Source of the DNA: Denitratimonas tolerans
GTDB lineage: Bacteria; Pseudomonadota; Gammaproteobacteria; Xanthomonadales; Xanthomonadaceae
DNA: 64,000 nucleotides
Reading direction: 5' to 3'
NCBI RefSeq assembly: GCF_037203605.1
Contig: NZ_JBBDHC010000009.1
Location: 62,001-126,000 of the forward strand
The position numbers and the translations under genes were made by a program. Position 1 is the first letter of the stretch; every line of letters starts with the position of its first letter. Shown piece after piece: positions 37,672-44,520 of the stretch. A model generated the notes under the pieces. It was not told where the DNA came from. It ran no database searches and was given only the letters and a program-made list of their open reading frames with translations.

Positions 37672-38919
37672 ATGGGTGCGATCCGGCTCAGCTACAGCAC
37701 GTTCGGACTGACCAACCTCGACTTCCTCGACGCCATCGACGCGGTGGACCGCGCCGGCTACGAGGGCATCGAAATCTCGTTCCATCGCGACCAGTTCAAC
37801 CCGTTCAACATCGACGACGACTACCTGGCGGTGGTGCGCAAGCGCCTGGATGCGCGCCGGGTGACGGCGGCCTGCGTGGCCACGGCCTCGCATTTCTTCG
37901 ACCCGCACCGCCCGCACGAGCCCTCGCTGATGGCGCTGGAAAAGGCCGCGCGCATGCGTCGTATCGATCTGGTCAAGCGCGGCATCCGCGTCGCGCGCGG
38001 GCTGGGCGTGAACCTGGTCACCTTCGGCAGCGGCTTCATCCGTGACGAGCACGTGGCCAACCCCGGCGTGGACCCGGGTGAACTTCTGGCCGAGTCGATC
38101 CACGAATGCCTGCGCGAGATCCGCGACGATGAGGACATGACCCTCCTGATCGAGCCCGAGCCGGGCATGCACATCGAAACCATGGCGCAGGGTCTGGCCC
38201 TGCTCGACCAGGTCAATTCGCCCAGGTTCAAGCTGCACATCGACATCTGCCACGCCTACTGCTCGGAGAAGAATTACCTCGACGCGCTGCGCGCCGCCGC
38301 GCCGCAGGCGCGCTACCTGCATATTTCCGATGCGCGCGAGGGCTACAACCTCAAGATCGTGCACGATCGCGAGGATCTCGCGCCGGATCTCGACTTCGCC
38401 AGCGTGCTGGTGCACTTCGAGGACACCGCCGACTTCCTGCTGCTGGACCGCGACCATCCCATCCACTTCCGCGAGGCGGCACCGAGTGCGGCGCGCGCCA
38501 GGCGCATCGAAACGCTGCTGGATCGCGCCGGGGTGAGAAAAGACCTCGAGGTCGTGGGCTATTCCAGCCTCTACGCCGGCAGCTCCGCGCTGGATGACGA
38601 GATCTTCACCTACCTCATCTCCATGCCCGGCCTGAGCTACGACGTGCTCGAACGCGCCCGCCCGGTGGTCGGCTACCTGCGCGGAGCGAGGGGTGCGGCG
38701 CGGGTCGACAGGATGGTGGCCAACACCCTCACGGGCGTCGTGCATTTCCACGAGATTCCGGGCGAGGGCACGCTGGATCTGGCCGGCAGTTTCAGGGCGC
38801 TGGTGGAGGGCGGTTTCTCCGGCTACGGTTCGGTGGAGCTGTATCACCACGTCGAGGGCTGGCAGAAGGCGCTCGATGACAGCTACCGGCACTTGGCGCC
38901 GCTGGCGGCGGCGCACTGA
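37672..38919 (+). CDS. TIM-barrel sugar-phosphate isomerase/epimerase family protein
   Basis: 415-aa protein of the AP-endonuclease-2/xylose-isomerase-like family. N-terminal barrel about 1-280: IRLSYSTFGLTNLDFLDAID, GYEGIEISFHRDQFNP, TLLIEPEPGMHIETM (metal Glu), KLHIDICHAYCSE (Asp/His), RYLHISDAREGYN. A C-terminal extension of about 130 residues ends with SVELYHHVEGWQKALDDSYR, itself like a final barrel metal-binding strand. Family members isomerise or epimerise sugars and cyclitols (e.g. IolE/IolI). First gene of a five-gene operon; GGAGG precedes the ATG by 6 bases and the next gene starts 13 bases after its stop. Substrate unknown; the cyclase two genes on suggests a cyclitol or heptulose intermediate. 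Confidence 0.8.
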   Translation: MGAIRLSYSTFGLTNLDFLDAIDAVDRAGYEGIEISFHRDQFNPFNIDDDYLAVVRKRLDARRVTAACVATASHFFDPHRPHEPSLMALEKAARMRRIDLVKRGIRVARGLGVNLVTFGSGFIRDEHVANPGVDPGELLAESIHECLREIRDDEDMTLLIEPEPGMHIETMAQGLALLDQVNSPRFKLHIDICHAYCSEKNYLDALRAAAPQARYLHISDAREGYNLKIVHDREDLAPDLDFASVLVHFEDTADFLLLDRDHPIHFREAAPSAARARRIETLLDRAGVRKDLEVVGYSSLYAGSSALDDEIFTYLISMPGLSYDVLERARPVVGYLRGARGAARVDRMVANTLTGVVHFHEIPGEGTLDLAGSFRALVEGGFSGYGSVELYHHVEGWQKALDDSYRHLAPLAAAH

Positions 38920-38931
38920 TCGGAGGTGGCC

Positions 38932-39414
38932 ATGATCGATGCGAGTGCGTTGGGCTGGCCCGCTGATCTCGTGGGCGAGCTGGACCACCGCCGGCTGAAG
39001 GCTCCGGCGGTGAAGCTGCGTTCGGCCACGCCCGGGGAGAAGGGCGACGTGGTGTACGCGGTGGATCTGCGCATCCGCCGCCCCAACGCGGGGGAGTACC
39101 TGACCGATACCGAACTGCACTCGGTCGAACACTTCCTGCTGGAAGGTTTCTCGCGCCTCCTGCCCGGCACCTTTCTTTCCGTGGGCATCATGGGCTGCCA
39201 GACCGGCCTGTACCTGGGCTTCCTCAACGAGGGCCGCGTGCCGGTGATCCTCGATACCCTGGCGCAGATCCTGGAGGACATGCAGCAGGCCACGGCGGTG
39301 CCCTACGCCAACATCGAGCAGTGCGGGCGCTGGCGCAATCATTCGCTGCACGATGCGCAGCGCGTGGCGCGCGAGATCCTGGCGCGCCGCGCCGACTGGC
39401 TGGATGCGGCATGA
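38932..39414 (+). CDS. LuxS-like S-ribosylhomocysteine lyase family protein
   Basis: 160 aa, aligned by eye with LuxS. Metal and catalytic residues are all present and in order: HSVEH (His63, Glu66, His67), MGCQTG (Cys89), QCGRWRNHS (Cys131), DLRI (Arg47), and the KAPAVKLR strand near the N-terminus. LuxS cleaves S-ribosylhomocysteine to homocysteine and DPD (AI-2 precursor) using a divalent metal. It is slightly shorter than E. coli LuxS (171 aa) and diverged outside the motifs, so substrate change is possible. GGAGG at 38922-38926 favours this ATG over an upstream GTG. The stop overlaps the cyclase start (ATGA). No pfs gene is nearby. Confidence 0.82.
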   Translation: MIDASALGWPADLVGELDHRRLKAPAVKLRSATPGEKGDVVYAVDLRIRRPNAGEYLTDTELHSVEHFLLEGFSRLLPGTFLSVGIMGCQTGLYLGFLNEGRVPVILDTLAQILEDMQQATAVPYANIEQCGRWRNHSLHDAQRVAREILARRADWLDAA

Positions 39415-40559
39415 GCGCGGTGCCCCCCCAGCGCTGGGAAGTGCGGGTGCAGCGCCCGATCGCCTACGACGTGATCAAGGCCCCGGCGCTGTTCGACCCG
39501 GCGAGTGATCTCCTGATGTCCTTCGGCAACCCGCACGGGCGCCGTTTCGTGGTGGTGGACGGCACCGTGGATCGCCTGCACGGCGAGCGCATCCGCGGCT
39601 ATTTCCGCGAGCGCGGCATCGAGGCGCGCATCCAGGTGTTTCCGGGCGGCGAAGAGCACAAGAACAGCGAGATCTACCAGGACATCGCGCGCGCGCTCGA
39701 TGCCTTCCCCATCCACCGGCGCGATGAGCCCGTCATCGCGATCGGCGGCGGCGTGCTGACCGACGTGGTGGCCTTCGTCGCGGCGAGCTACCGGCGCGGG
39801 GTGCCGCATATCAAGGTGCCCACCACCCTGATGGGTTACGTCGATGCCGCGCTCGGGATCAAGGCCGGCATCAACTTCAACGGCAACAAGAACCGCCTGG
39901 GTGCGTTCGAGCCGCCGCTGGCGGTGCTGCTCGACCGCAGCTTCCTGCCGACCCTGCCGCGCCGGCACCTGGTCAACGGCGTGTGCGAGATCATCAAGCT
40001 CGCCATCATTCGCGACGCCGGCCTGTTCCAGCGCCTCGAGCGCGACGCCGCGCGCGCGGTGGCGACCTGTTTCTCCGAGCCGGCGGGCGAAGCCATCCTC
40101 GATGGCGCCATCGGCGGCATGCTGGAGGAACTGGTTCCCAACCTGCATGAGGAAGATCTGGCGCGCCGGGTCGATTTCGGCCACACCTTCAGCTATGGCC
40201 TGGAGACGCGCCACGAGCACCGCCTGCTGCACGGCGAGGCGGTGCTGCTCGACATCCTGGTTTCCACCTGCATCGCGCAGGCCCGCGGCCTGCTTTCGGC
40301 GTTCGAAGCCGATCGCATCTTCGCGCTGGTCGAGGCGCTCGACGCGGGCCTGGACTACGGCGTGCTGGACACCGACCTGATGTGGGCCTCGCTGCTGGAC
40401 CGGGTCAAGCACCGTAACGGCCTGCAGCGCGTCCCCATGCCGACCGGCATCGGACACTGCCTCTTTCTCAACGACATTTCACGCGCCGAGCTCGATGCCG
40501 CGGTGCTCGCCCTTCACTCCCGGATCAAGGCCAGCCATGAACCAGCCATCGAATGTTGA
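39411..40559 (+). CDS. Sugar-phosphate cyclase (sedoheptulose-7-phosphate cyclase/EEVS-like)
   Basis: 382-aa NAD+/metal-dependent cyclase of the dehydroquinate-synthase superfamily. Motifs: FPGGEEHKNS (78-86), IGGGVLTDVVAF (111-122), VPTTLMGYVDAALG (136-149), KAGINFNGNKNRLGAF (151-166), LPRRHLVNGVCEIIK (182-196), VDFGHTFSYGLE (metal His). True AroB has VDSSVGGKTAINHP and GKNMIGAF; the KAGxNFNGxKNRLG pattern is that of EEVS/DDGS-type cyclases that close sedoheptulose 7-phosphate into cyclitols. Exact product is not assignable. EboD proteins are another possible relative. Overlaps luxS-like by 4 bases and ubiG by 23. Confidence 0.82.
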   Translation: MSAVPPQRWEVRVQRPIAYDVIKAPALFDPASDLLMSFGNPHGRRFVVVDGTVDRLHGERIRGYFRERGIEARIQVFPGGEEHKNSEIYQDIARALDAFPIHRRDEPVIAIGGGVLTDVVAFVAASYRRGVPHIKVPTTLMGYVDAALGIKAGINFNGNKNRLGAFEPPLAVLLDRSFLPTLPRRHLVNGVCEIIKLAIIRDAGLFQRLERDAARAVATCFSEPAGEAILDGAIGGMLEELVPNLHEEDLARRVDFGHTFSYGLETRHEHRLLHGEAVLLDILVSTCIAQARGLLSAFEADRIFALVEALDAGLDYGVLDTDLMWASLLDRVKHRNGLQRVPMPTGIGHCLFLNDISRAELDAAVLALHSRIKASHEPAIEC

Positions 40560-41247
40560 CAGCCAGGAGGTCAGCAAATTCGACCGCGTCGCCCAGCTCT
40601 GGTGGGATCCCGCCGGCAAGATGGGGATGCTGCACGTCATCAACCCGCTGCGCAGCCAGTTCACCTTCGACCACGCCGACGTCAATGGCAAGCGCGTGGT
40701 GGATGTGGGCTGCGGCGGCGGCATCCTGACCGAAACCCTCGCCCAGGCGGGGGCCGACGTGGTCGGCATCGACCAGTCCGAGCTGACCCTGGAAGTGGCG
40801 AAACAGCACGCCGCCAAGAGCGGGCTGACGATCGACTACCGCATCCAGACCGTGGAAGAACTCGCGGAAAAGGAAGCGGGCACCTACGACGTGGTGACGT
40901 GCCTCGAGATGATCGAGCACGTGCCCGATCCGGCCGCCATCATCGCGGCGTGCGCGCGCCTGCTCAAGCCCGGTGGCCACGCCATCTTTTCCACCATCAA
41001 CCGCAGCTTCAAGGCCTGGCTGTTCGCCATCATCGGCGGCGAGTACGTCATGCGCATCCTGCCGCGCGGCACCCACCAGTACGAAAAGCTGGTGCGCCCG
41101 ACCGAGCTGCGGTCGTGGTCCGAGGCCGCGGGCCTGACCTGGCTGCGCAGCGCCAGCCTCATGTTCAATCCGCTCACGAAGAAATTCCGCGTCGCGCACG
41201 GCAAGGAAGACGTCAACTACATGATGAGCTTCGTCAAGAAGAGCTGA
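40537..41247 (+). CDS. ubiG: UbiG-type O-methyltransferase
   Basis: 236-aa SAM-dependent methyltransferase. It has the UbiG opening NVDSQEVSKFDRVAQLWWD and INPLRSQF, SAM motif I VVDVGCGGGILTE, and VVTCLEMIEHVPDP. The UbiG-specific loop RILPRGTHQYEKLVRP and C-terminal DVNYMMSFVKK are also present. UbiG performs both O-methylations of ubiquinone synthesis and binds membranes through the loop region. The resemblance to true UbiG is strong, yet it sits inside an operon with a cyclase and prenyltransferase, overlapping the cyclase by 23 bases. It may serve ubiquinone, the operon's own product, or both. Methylation yields SAH, the upstream source of the LuxS substrate. Confidence 0.88.
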   Translation: MNQPSNVDSQEVSKFDRVAQLWWDPAGKMGMLHVINPLRSQFTFDHADVNGKRVVDVGCGGGILTETLAQAGADVVGIDQSELTLEVAKQHAAKSGLTIDYRIQTVEELAEKEAGTYDVVTCLEMIEHVPDPAAIIAACARLLKPGGHAIFSTINRSFKAWLFAIIGGEYVMRILPRGTHQYEKLVRPTELRSWSEAAGLTWLRSASLMFNPLTKKFRVAHGKEDVNYMMSFVKKS

Positions 41248-41248
41248 C

Positions 41249-42145
41249 ATGCGCACCTACCTCGCCCTGTCGCGCTCCACCCACGGCGTGATCGATATCG
41301 CCATGCCCGGCTTCGCGGCCCTGCTCTGGCTCGGGCGCTTCCCGGCCTGGGACGTGCTGGCGGTGGCGCTGGTCACGGCGCTGGCGGGCTACACCGCGAT
41401 CTATGCGCTGAACGATCTGGTGGGTGTGGAGGTCGACCGCGAAAAATTCGCCGGCAGCGGACCCAACGCGGGCTATTCGGTGGAAGCTTCCGACCTGCGC
41501 TATCCCATCGCCCGGGGCAAGCTCGGCTTCGGCCGCGGGCTGGCGTGGTTTTCCGTCTGGTATCTCATCGCTCTCGCCGGCGCGTGGTGGCTCAATCCCT
41601 GGCTGCTGGTCGTGGTACTGGCCGCGCCGATCCTGGAAATCGTTTACTGCCTTCTGTTCAAGGTGACCTGGTGGCGCGTCGTGGTGAGCGGCGTGGTCAA
41701 GTCGCTGGGCGCGATCGCCGCGGTGCTGGTGGTGGTGCCCGAGCCGTCGCTGCCGTGGCTGGGGCTGATGACGGCCTGGATCATGGCCTGGGAGATCGGC
41801 GGCCAGAACGTGCCGGCCGACTGGAACGATGTCGAAGAGGACCGCCGCGTCGGCGCGCGCACCATCCCGCTGGTGTTCGGCCCGCGCGTGGCCGGCACGG
41901 TGGTGCTGGTGTCGCTGGTCGTGACCGTGGCGCTGAGCCTGTGCCTGCCGGTGATGTCGCCGCTGGATCTGGGGCTGGCGTATCGGCTCGCGGCCTTTGC
42001 CGCCGGCTTTTTCCTGCTGCTGGTGCCCGGCTATCGGCTGTTCCGCTCGCACGATGGCCGCCGCGCCGCGCGCCTGTTCGACCGCGCCAGCCTGTATCCG
42101 CTGGCGATGCTGGTGATCATCACGGTGTTCGTGCTGCTGGCCTGA
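41249..42145 (+). CDS. UbiA-family prenyltransferase (EboC-like)
   Basis: 298-aa inner-membrane protein with about eight TM segments. Both Asp-rich prenyl-diphosphate motifs of the UbiA superfamily are visible: NDLVGVEVDRE (about 51-61) and DWNDVEEDRRVGARTIP (about 191-207). The sequence departs from the 4-hydroxybenzoate transferase UbiA in the first motif and resembles UbiA-like proteins of Ebo-type clusters. It should attach a prenyl chain to an aromatic or cyclitol acceptor. Starts one base after the ubiG stop; last gene of the operon, convergent with an SDR gene 14 bases on. Confidence 0.8.
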   Translation: MRTYLALSRSTHGVIDIAMPGFAALLWLGRFPAWDVLAVALVTALAGYTAIYALNDLVGVEVDREKFAGSGPNAGYSVEASDLRYPIARGKLGFGRGLAWFSVWYLIALAGAWWLNPWLLVVVLAAPILEIVYCLLFKVTWWRVVVSGVVKSLGAIAAVLVVVPEPSLPWLGLMTAWIMAWEIGGQNVPADWNDVEEDRRVGARTIPLVFGPRVAGTVVLVSLVVTVALSLCLPVMSPLDLGLAYRLAAFAAGFFLLLVPGYRLFRSHDGRRAARLFDRASLYPLAMLVIITVFVLLA

Positions 42146-42159
42146 CGGCGTGCGACGGC

Positions 42160-42954
42160 TCAGCGATCGTCGCGCATGCGGCGCGAGTTGCGCGCCATCA
42201 TGCGGTGGACCGCGAAATCCGGCAGGTACTTGAAGGCCAGGCGCAGCATCTTGTAGCCGGCACCGGGCACCACGATCAGGCGGCCCGCCTCCACGCCTTC
42301 CACGCCCTGGCGCGCGACGTCCTCGGCATCCAGCCACATCCATCGGGGCAGCCGGGAAACCAGCGCGCGGGTGCCGGTCACATCGTGGAACTCCGAATAG
42401 GTGAAGCCCGGACACAGCGCGCACGCGTTGACCCCGTAGCGCGCATTCTCCAGCGCCAGCGACTCGCTGAACTTGATCAGGAAACTCTTGGCCCCGGCGT
42501 AAAGCGTCTGCCCGCTGGACCCCGGAGCAAGCCCCGCGAACGAGGCGACGTTGAGGATGCGGCCGCGGTTTTCGCGGATCTGCGGCAGGAACCGCCAGGT
42601 CAGCTCGCTCACCGCCGTCACCATCACCTGCAGGAAGTGCGCGTGGGTTTCCCACGGGGAAGAAAGATAGTTGCCCGCCACGCCGAAGCCGGCGTTGTTG
42701 ACCAGCCGACCGACGCTCACGCCGCGTTCGGTCAGCGCCTCGAACAGCGCGCGCGGGGCCTCCGGGTCGCCGAGGTCGGCCGCGACCACCACGCACTCCA
42801 CCTGCGGGCGCAGCTCCTGCGCCAGCGCCTCGAGCCGCTCCGCGCGACGCGCCGTCAGCACCAGCGGCACGCCGCGGCGGGCGTATTGGCGCGCAATGGC
42901 GGCACCGATGCCGCTGGATGCGCCGGTGATGAGGGCATGGGGAACGCTGGACAT
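42160..42954 (-). CDS. SDR family oxidoreductase
   Basis: 264-aa classical short-chain dehydrogenase: NAD(P) motif TGASSGIGAAIARQYA, NNAGFG, catalytic Ser (NVASFAG) and YAGAK (Tyr/Lys). Arg in ARRAERLEAL after beta-2 suggests NADPH preference. The C-terminal part (PRWMWLDAEDVARQGVEGVE, MLRLAFKYLPDFAVHRMM) resembles the DltE/YqjQ-like group with a membrane-associating tail. Substrate unknown. Start 42954 matches the family; a longer frame would overlap the tpiA promoter. Convergent with the prenyltransferase, so not part of that operon. Confidence 0.88.
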   Translation of the reverse strand: MSSVPHALITGASSGIGAAIARQYARRGVPLVLTARRAERLEALAQELRPQVECVVVAADLGDPEAPRALFEALTERGVSVGRLVNNAGFGVAGNYLSSPWETHAHFLQVMVTAVSELTWRFLPQIRENRGRILNVASFAGLAPGSSGQTLYAGAKSFLIKFSESLALENARYGVNACALCPGFTYSEFHDVTGTRALVSRLPRWMWLDAEDVARQGVEGVEAGRLIVVPGAGYKMLRLAFKYLPDFAVHRMMARNSRRMRDDR

Positions 42955-43047
42955 GGCGGTGCTCACGCGGAACGGGACGGGCGAGCGTAACCGCCCCCGC
43001 GCCGCCGTGCCACGCGCGGCCGGCGTGACCGCCCCGCGCGCCGCGGC

Positions 43048-43053
43048 TATCCT
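43048..43053 (+). promoter_or_regulatory. Candidate -10 (TATCCT) of tpiA
   Basis: GGCTATCCTTGG 33 bases before the tpiA ATG in the 131-base gap divergent to the SDR gene. Matches the TATCCT hexamer preceding other genes here. Confidence 0.35.
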
Positions 43054-43085
43054 TGGACCCTTCCTTCTCGACTGTGGAGTCCTCG

Positions 43086-43835
43086 ATGCGTCGCAGGATC
43101 GTGGCCGGCAACTGGAAACTGCACGGAGACCGTGCCTTCGCCCATTCCCTGGTGGATGCGCTGGCCGTCGCGCCGGCCGCGCCGGGCGTGGATCTGATCG
43201 TCCTTCCGCCGCTGCCCTATCTGGCCGAACTGGCGGCGCGCCACGGCGACGGCGCGATCGCGTTCGGGGCGCAGAACCTGGATATCCACCAGCAGGGTGC
43301 CTACACCGGCGAGGTCGCGGGCGCGATGCTGCGCGACGTGGGTGCCAGTCACGTACTCGTCGGCCACTCCGAGCGGCGCGAGCTGCACGGGGAAACCAGC
43401 GCGCTGGTGGCACAGAAGTTCGCCGCGGCGCGCGCGGCCGGCCTGGTGCCGATCCTGTGCATCGGCGAGACCCTGGCCCAGCGAGAGGCCGGGGAAACCC
43501 ACGCCGTGCTGGTGGCCCAGCTCGAGCCGGTGCTGGCGCTGGGGGCCGAGCTGCTGGACGGGAGCATCCTCGCCTACGAGCCGGTCTGGGCGATCGGGAC
43601 GGGCCTGACCGCCACGCCGGCGCAGGCGCAGGAGGTCCACGCGCGGGTGCGTGGCGAAGTGGCGCGGATTGGTGATACCATAGCCAGCTCGCTTCCGATC
43701 CTGTACGGCGGAAGCGTCAAGCCCGCCAATGCGGCCGAGCTGTTCGCGCAGCCGGACATCGATGGCGGCCTGATCGGCGGGGCTTCCCTCGTCGCCACGG
43801 ATTTCCTTGCCATCGCCGCCGCCGCGGCGCGGTAG
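43086..43835 (+). CDS. tpiA: Triosephosphate isomerase
   Basis: Glycolytic interconversion of DHAP and glyceraldehyde 3-phosphate; 249 aa. Catalytic Lys11 in AGNWKLHG, His in VGHSERR (about 94), Glu in AYEPVWAIGTG (about 164), phosphate-gripping loop after it, and LYGGSVKPANA. TGGAG lies 8 bases before the ATG. secG follows after 8 bases, the standard tpiA-secG order. Confidence 0.97.
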   Translation: MRRRIVAGNWKLHGDRAFAHSLVDALAVAPAAPGVDLIVLPPLPYLAELAARHGDGAIAFGAQNLDIHQQGAYTGEVAGAMLRDVGASHVLVGHSERRELHGETSALVAQKFAAARAAGLVPILCIGETLAQREAGETHAVLVAQLEPVLALGAELLDGSILAYEPVWAIGTGLTATPAQAQEVHARVRGEVARIGDTIASSLPILYGGSVKPANAAELFAQPDIDGGLIGGASLVATDFLAIAAAAAR

Positions 43836-43843
43836 ACCGAACC

Positions 43844-44266
43844 ATGCTCTACACCCTGTTCAACGTCATCTATGTGCTGGTCGCAGTCGCCATGATCGCG
43901 TTCATCCTGCTGCAGCAGGGAAGCGGATCGGCGGCCGGCTCCGGCTTTGGTGCCGGCGCATCCGCCACCGTTTTCGGTGCGCGCGGCTCGGCCAACTTCC
44001 TCTCCAAGAGCACCGCCATTCTCGCCACCATCTTCATGGTGATGTCGCTGGGCATGGCGATGTACCTGCACAAGTCCAGCGGCTCCGGCGCGCAGGGCGA
44101 GGATCTGGGCATCATGGGTTCGGTCACGCCGGCCACCACGGTGCCGGCCGCGCCGACGGCGATCCCGCAGCAGATCGAGGCTCCGGCCGCCATTCCCGCG
44201 CCTGCGGCCGAGACGCCGCCGGCTGAAGAGGCCCCTGCGGAAGCGCCGGTTCCGGCGTCCGAGTGA
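43844..44266 (+). CDS. secG: Protein-export membrane protein SecG
   Basis: Small subunit of the SecYEG translocon; 140 aa. Two TM helices (about 2-22 and 52-73) enclose the conserved loop QQGSGSAAGSGFGAGASATVFGARGS once split at residue 20. The C-terminal tail of about 55 residues is long and Ala/Pro/Glu-rich (PAAETPPAEEAPAEA), a common extension in this group. It starts 8 bases after tpiA; tRNA-Leu follows 56 bases later. Confidence 0.95.
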   Translation: MLYTLFNVIYVLVAVAMIAFILLQQGSGSAAGSGFGAGASATVFGARGSANFLSKSTAILATIFMVMSLGMAMYLHKSSGSGAQGEDLGIMGSVTPATTVPAAPTAIPQQIEAPAAIPAPAAETPPAEEAPAEAPVPASE

Positions 44267-44283
44267 GGCCCGCAACATTTTGA

Positions 44284-44289
44284 TATGAT
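44284..44289 (+). promoter_or_regulatory. Candidate -10 (TATGAT) of tRNA-Leu
   Basis: TATGAT in an AT-rich island (CATTTTGATATGATG) 33 bases before the tRNA. A GC hairpin GCGGCCC/GGGCCGC (44292-44310) lies between it and the tRNA and may be in the 5' leader. No good -35 seen; read-through from tpiA-secG is also possible. Confidence 0.35.
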
Positions 44290-44322
44290 GCGCGGCCCAC
44301 GGCGGGCCGCCGTGAAGAATCA

Positions 44323-44407
44323 GCCCAGGTGGCGGAATTGGTAGACGCACTACCTTGAGGTGGTAGCGGCGAAAGTCGTGGGGGTTCGAGTCCCCCCTTG
44401 GGCACCA
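44323..44407 (+). tRNA. tRNA-Leu (anticodon GAG)
   Basis: 85-nt class II tRNA with encoded CCA. Acceptor GCCCAGG pairs with CUUGGGC, discriminator A. Anticodon stem CTACC/GGTAG with loop TTGAGGT gives anticodon GAG (reads CUC/CUU). T-arm GGGGG-TTCGAGT-CCCCC. It lies just after secG, as in many gammaproteobacteria. Confidence 0.97.
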
Positions 44408-44438
44408 AACTCACATGCCGGAACTTCCCGGAGCAGCT

Positions 44439-44466
44439 AAAAGGCCCTGATTTCCAGGGCTTTTTT
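44439..44466 (+). terminator. Rho-independent terminator after tRNA-Leu
   Basis: A-run, stem GCCCTG (44444-44449) / CAGGGC (44455-44460) with 5-base loop, then six T residues (44461-44466); the A-run can extend the stem. Ends the tpiA-secG-tRNA transcript 32 bases after the tRNA. Confidence 0.88.
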
Positions 44467-44520
44467 GTATCCGGAAGCCCGGTGACGCCGCGGGAACAGC
44501 GTGGGGAGGAAAGCAGGGTC

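Noticed and set aside
39411..40559. AroB, shikimate-pathway 3-dehydroquinate synthase
   Set aside because: The VDSSVGGKTAINHP / GKNMIGAF blocks of AroB are replaced by VDAALGIKAGINF- / NKNRLGAF-type blocks, and no shikimate kinase gene is adjacent.
37672..42145. A standard Ebo cluster (eboA-F)
   Set aside because: The prenyltransferase, cyclase and TIM-barrel gene types overlap with Ebo, but the TIM protein lacks the EboE opening I know, there is no TatD hydrolase (EboB) or phosphodiesterase (EboF), and LuxS-like and UbiG genes are extra.
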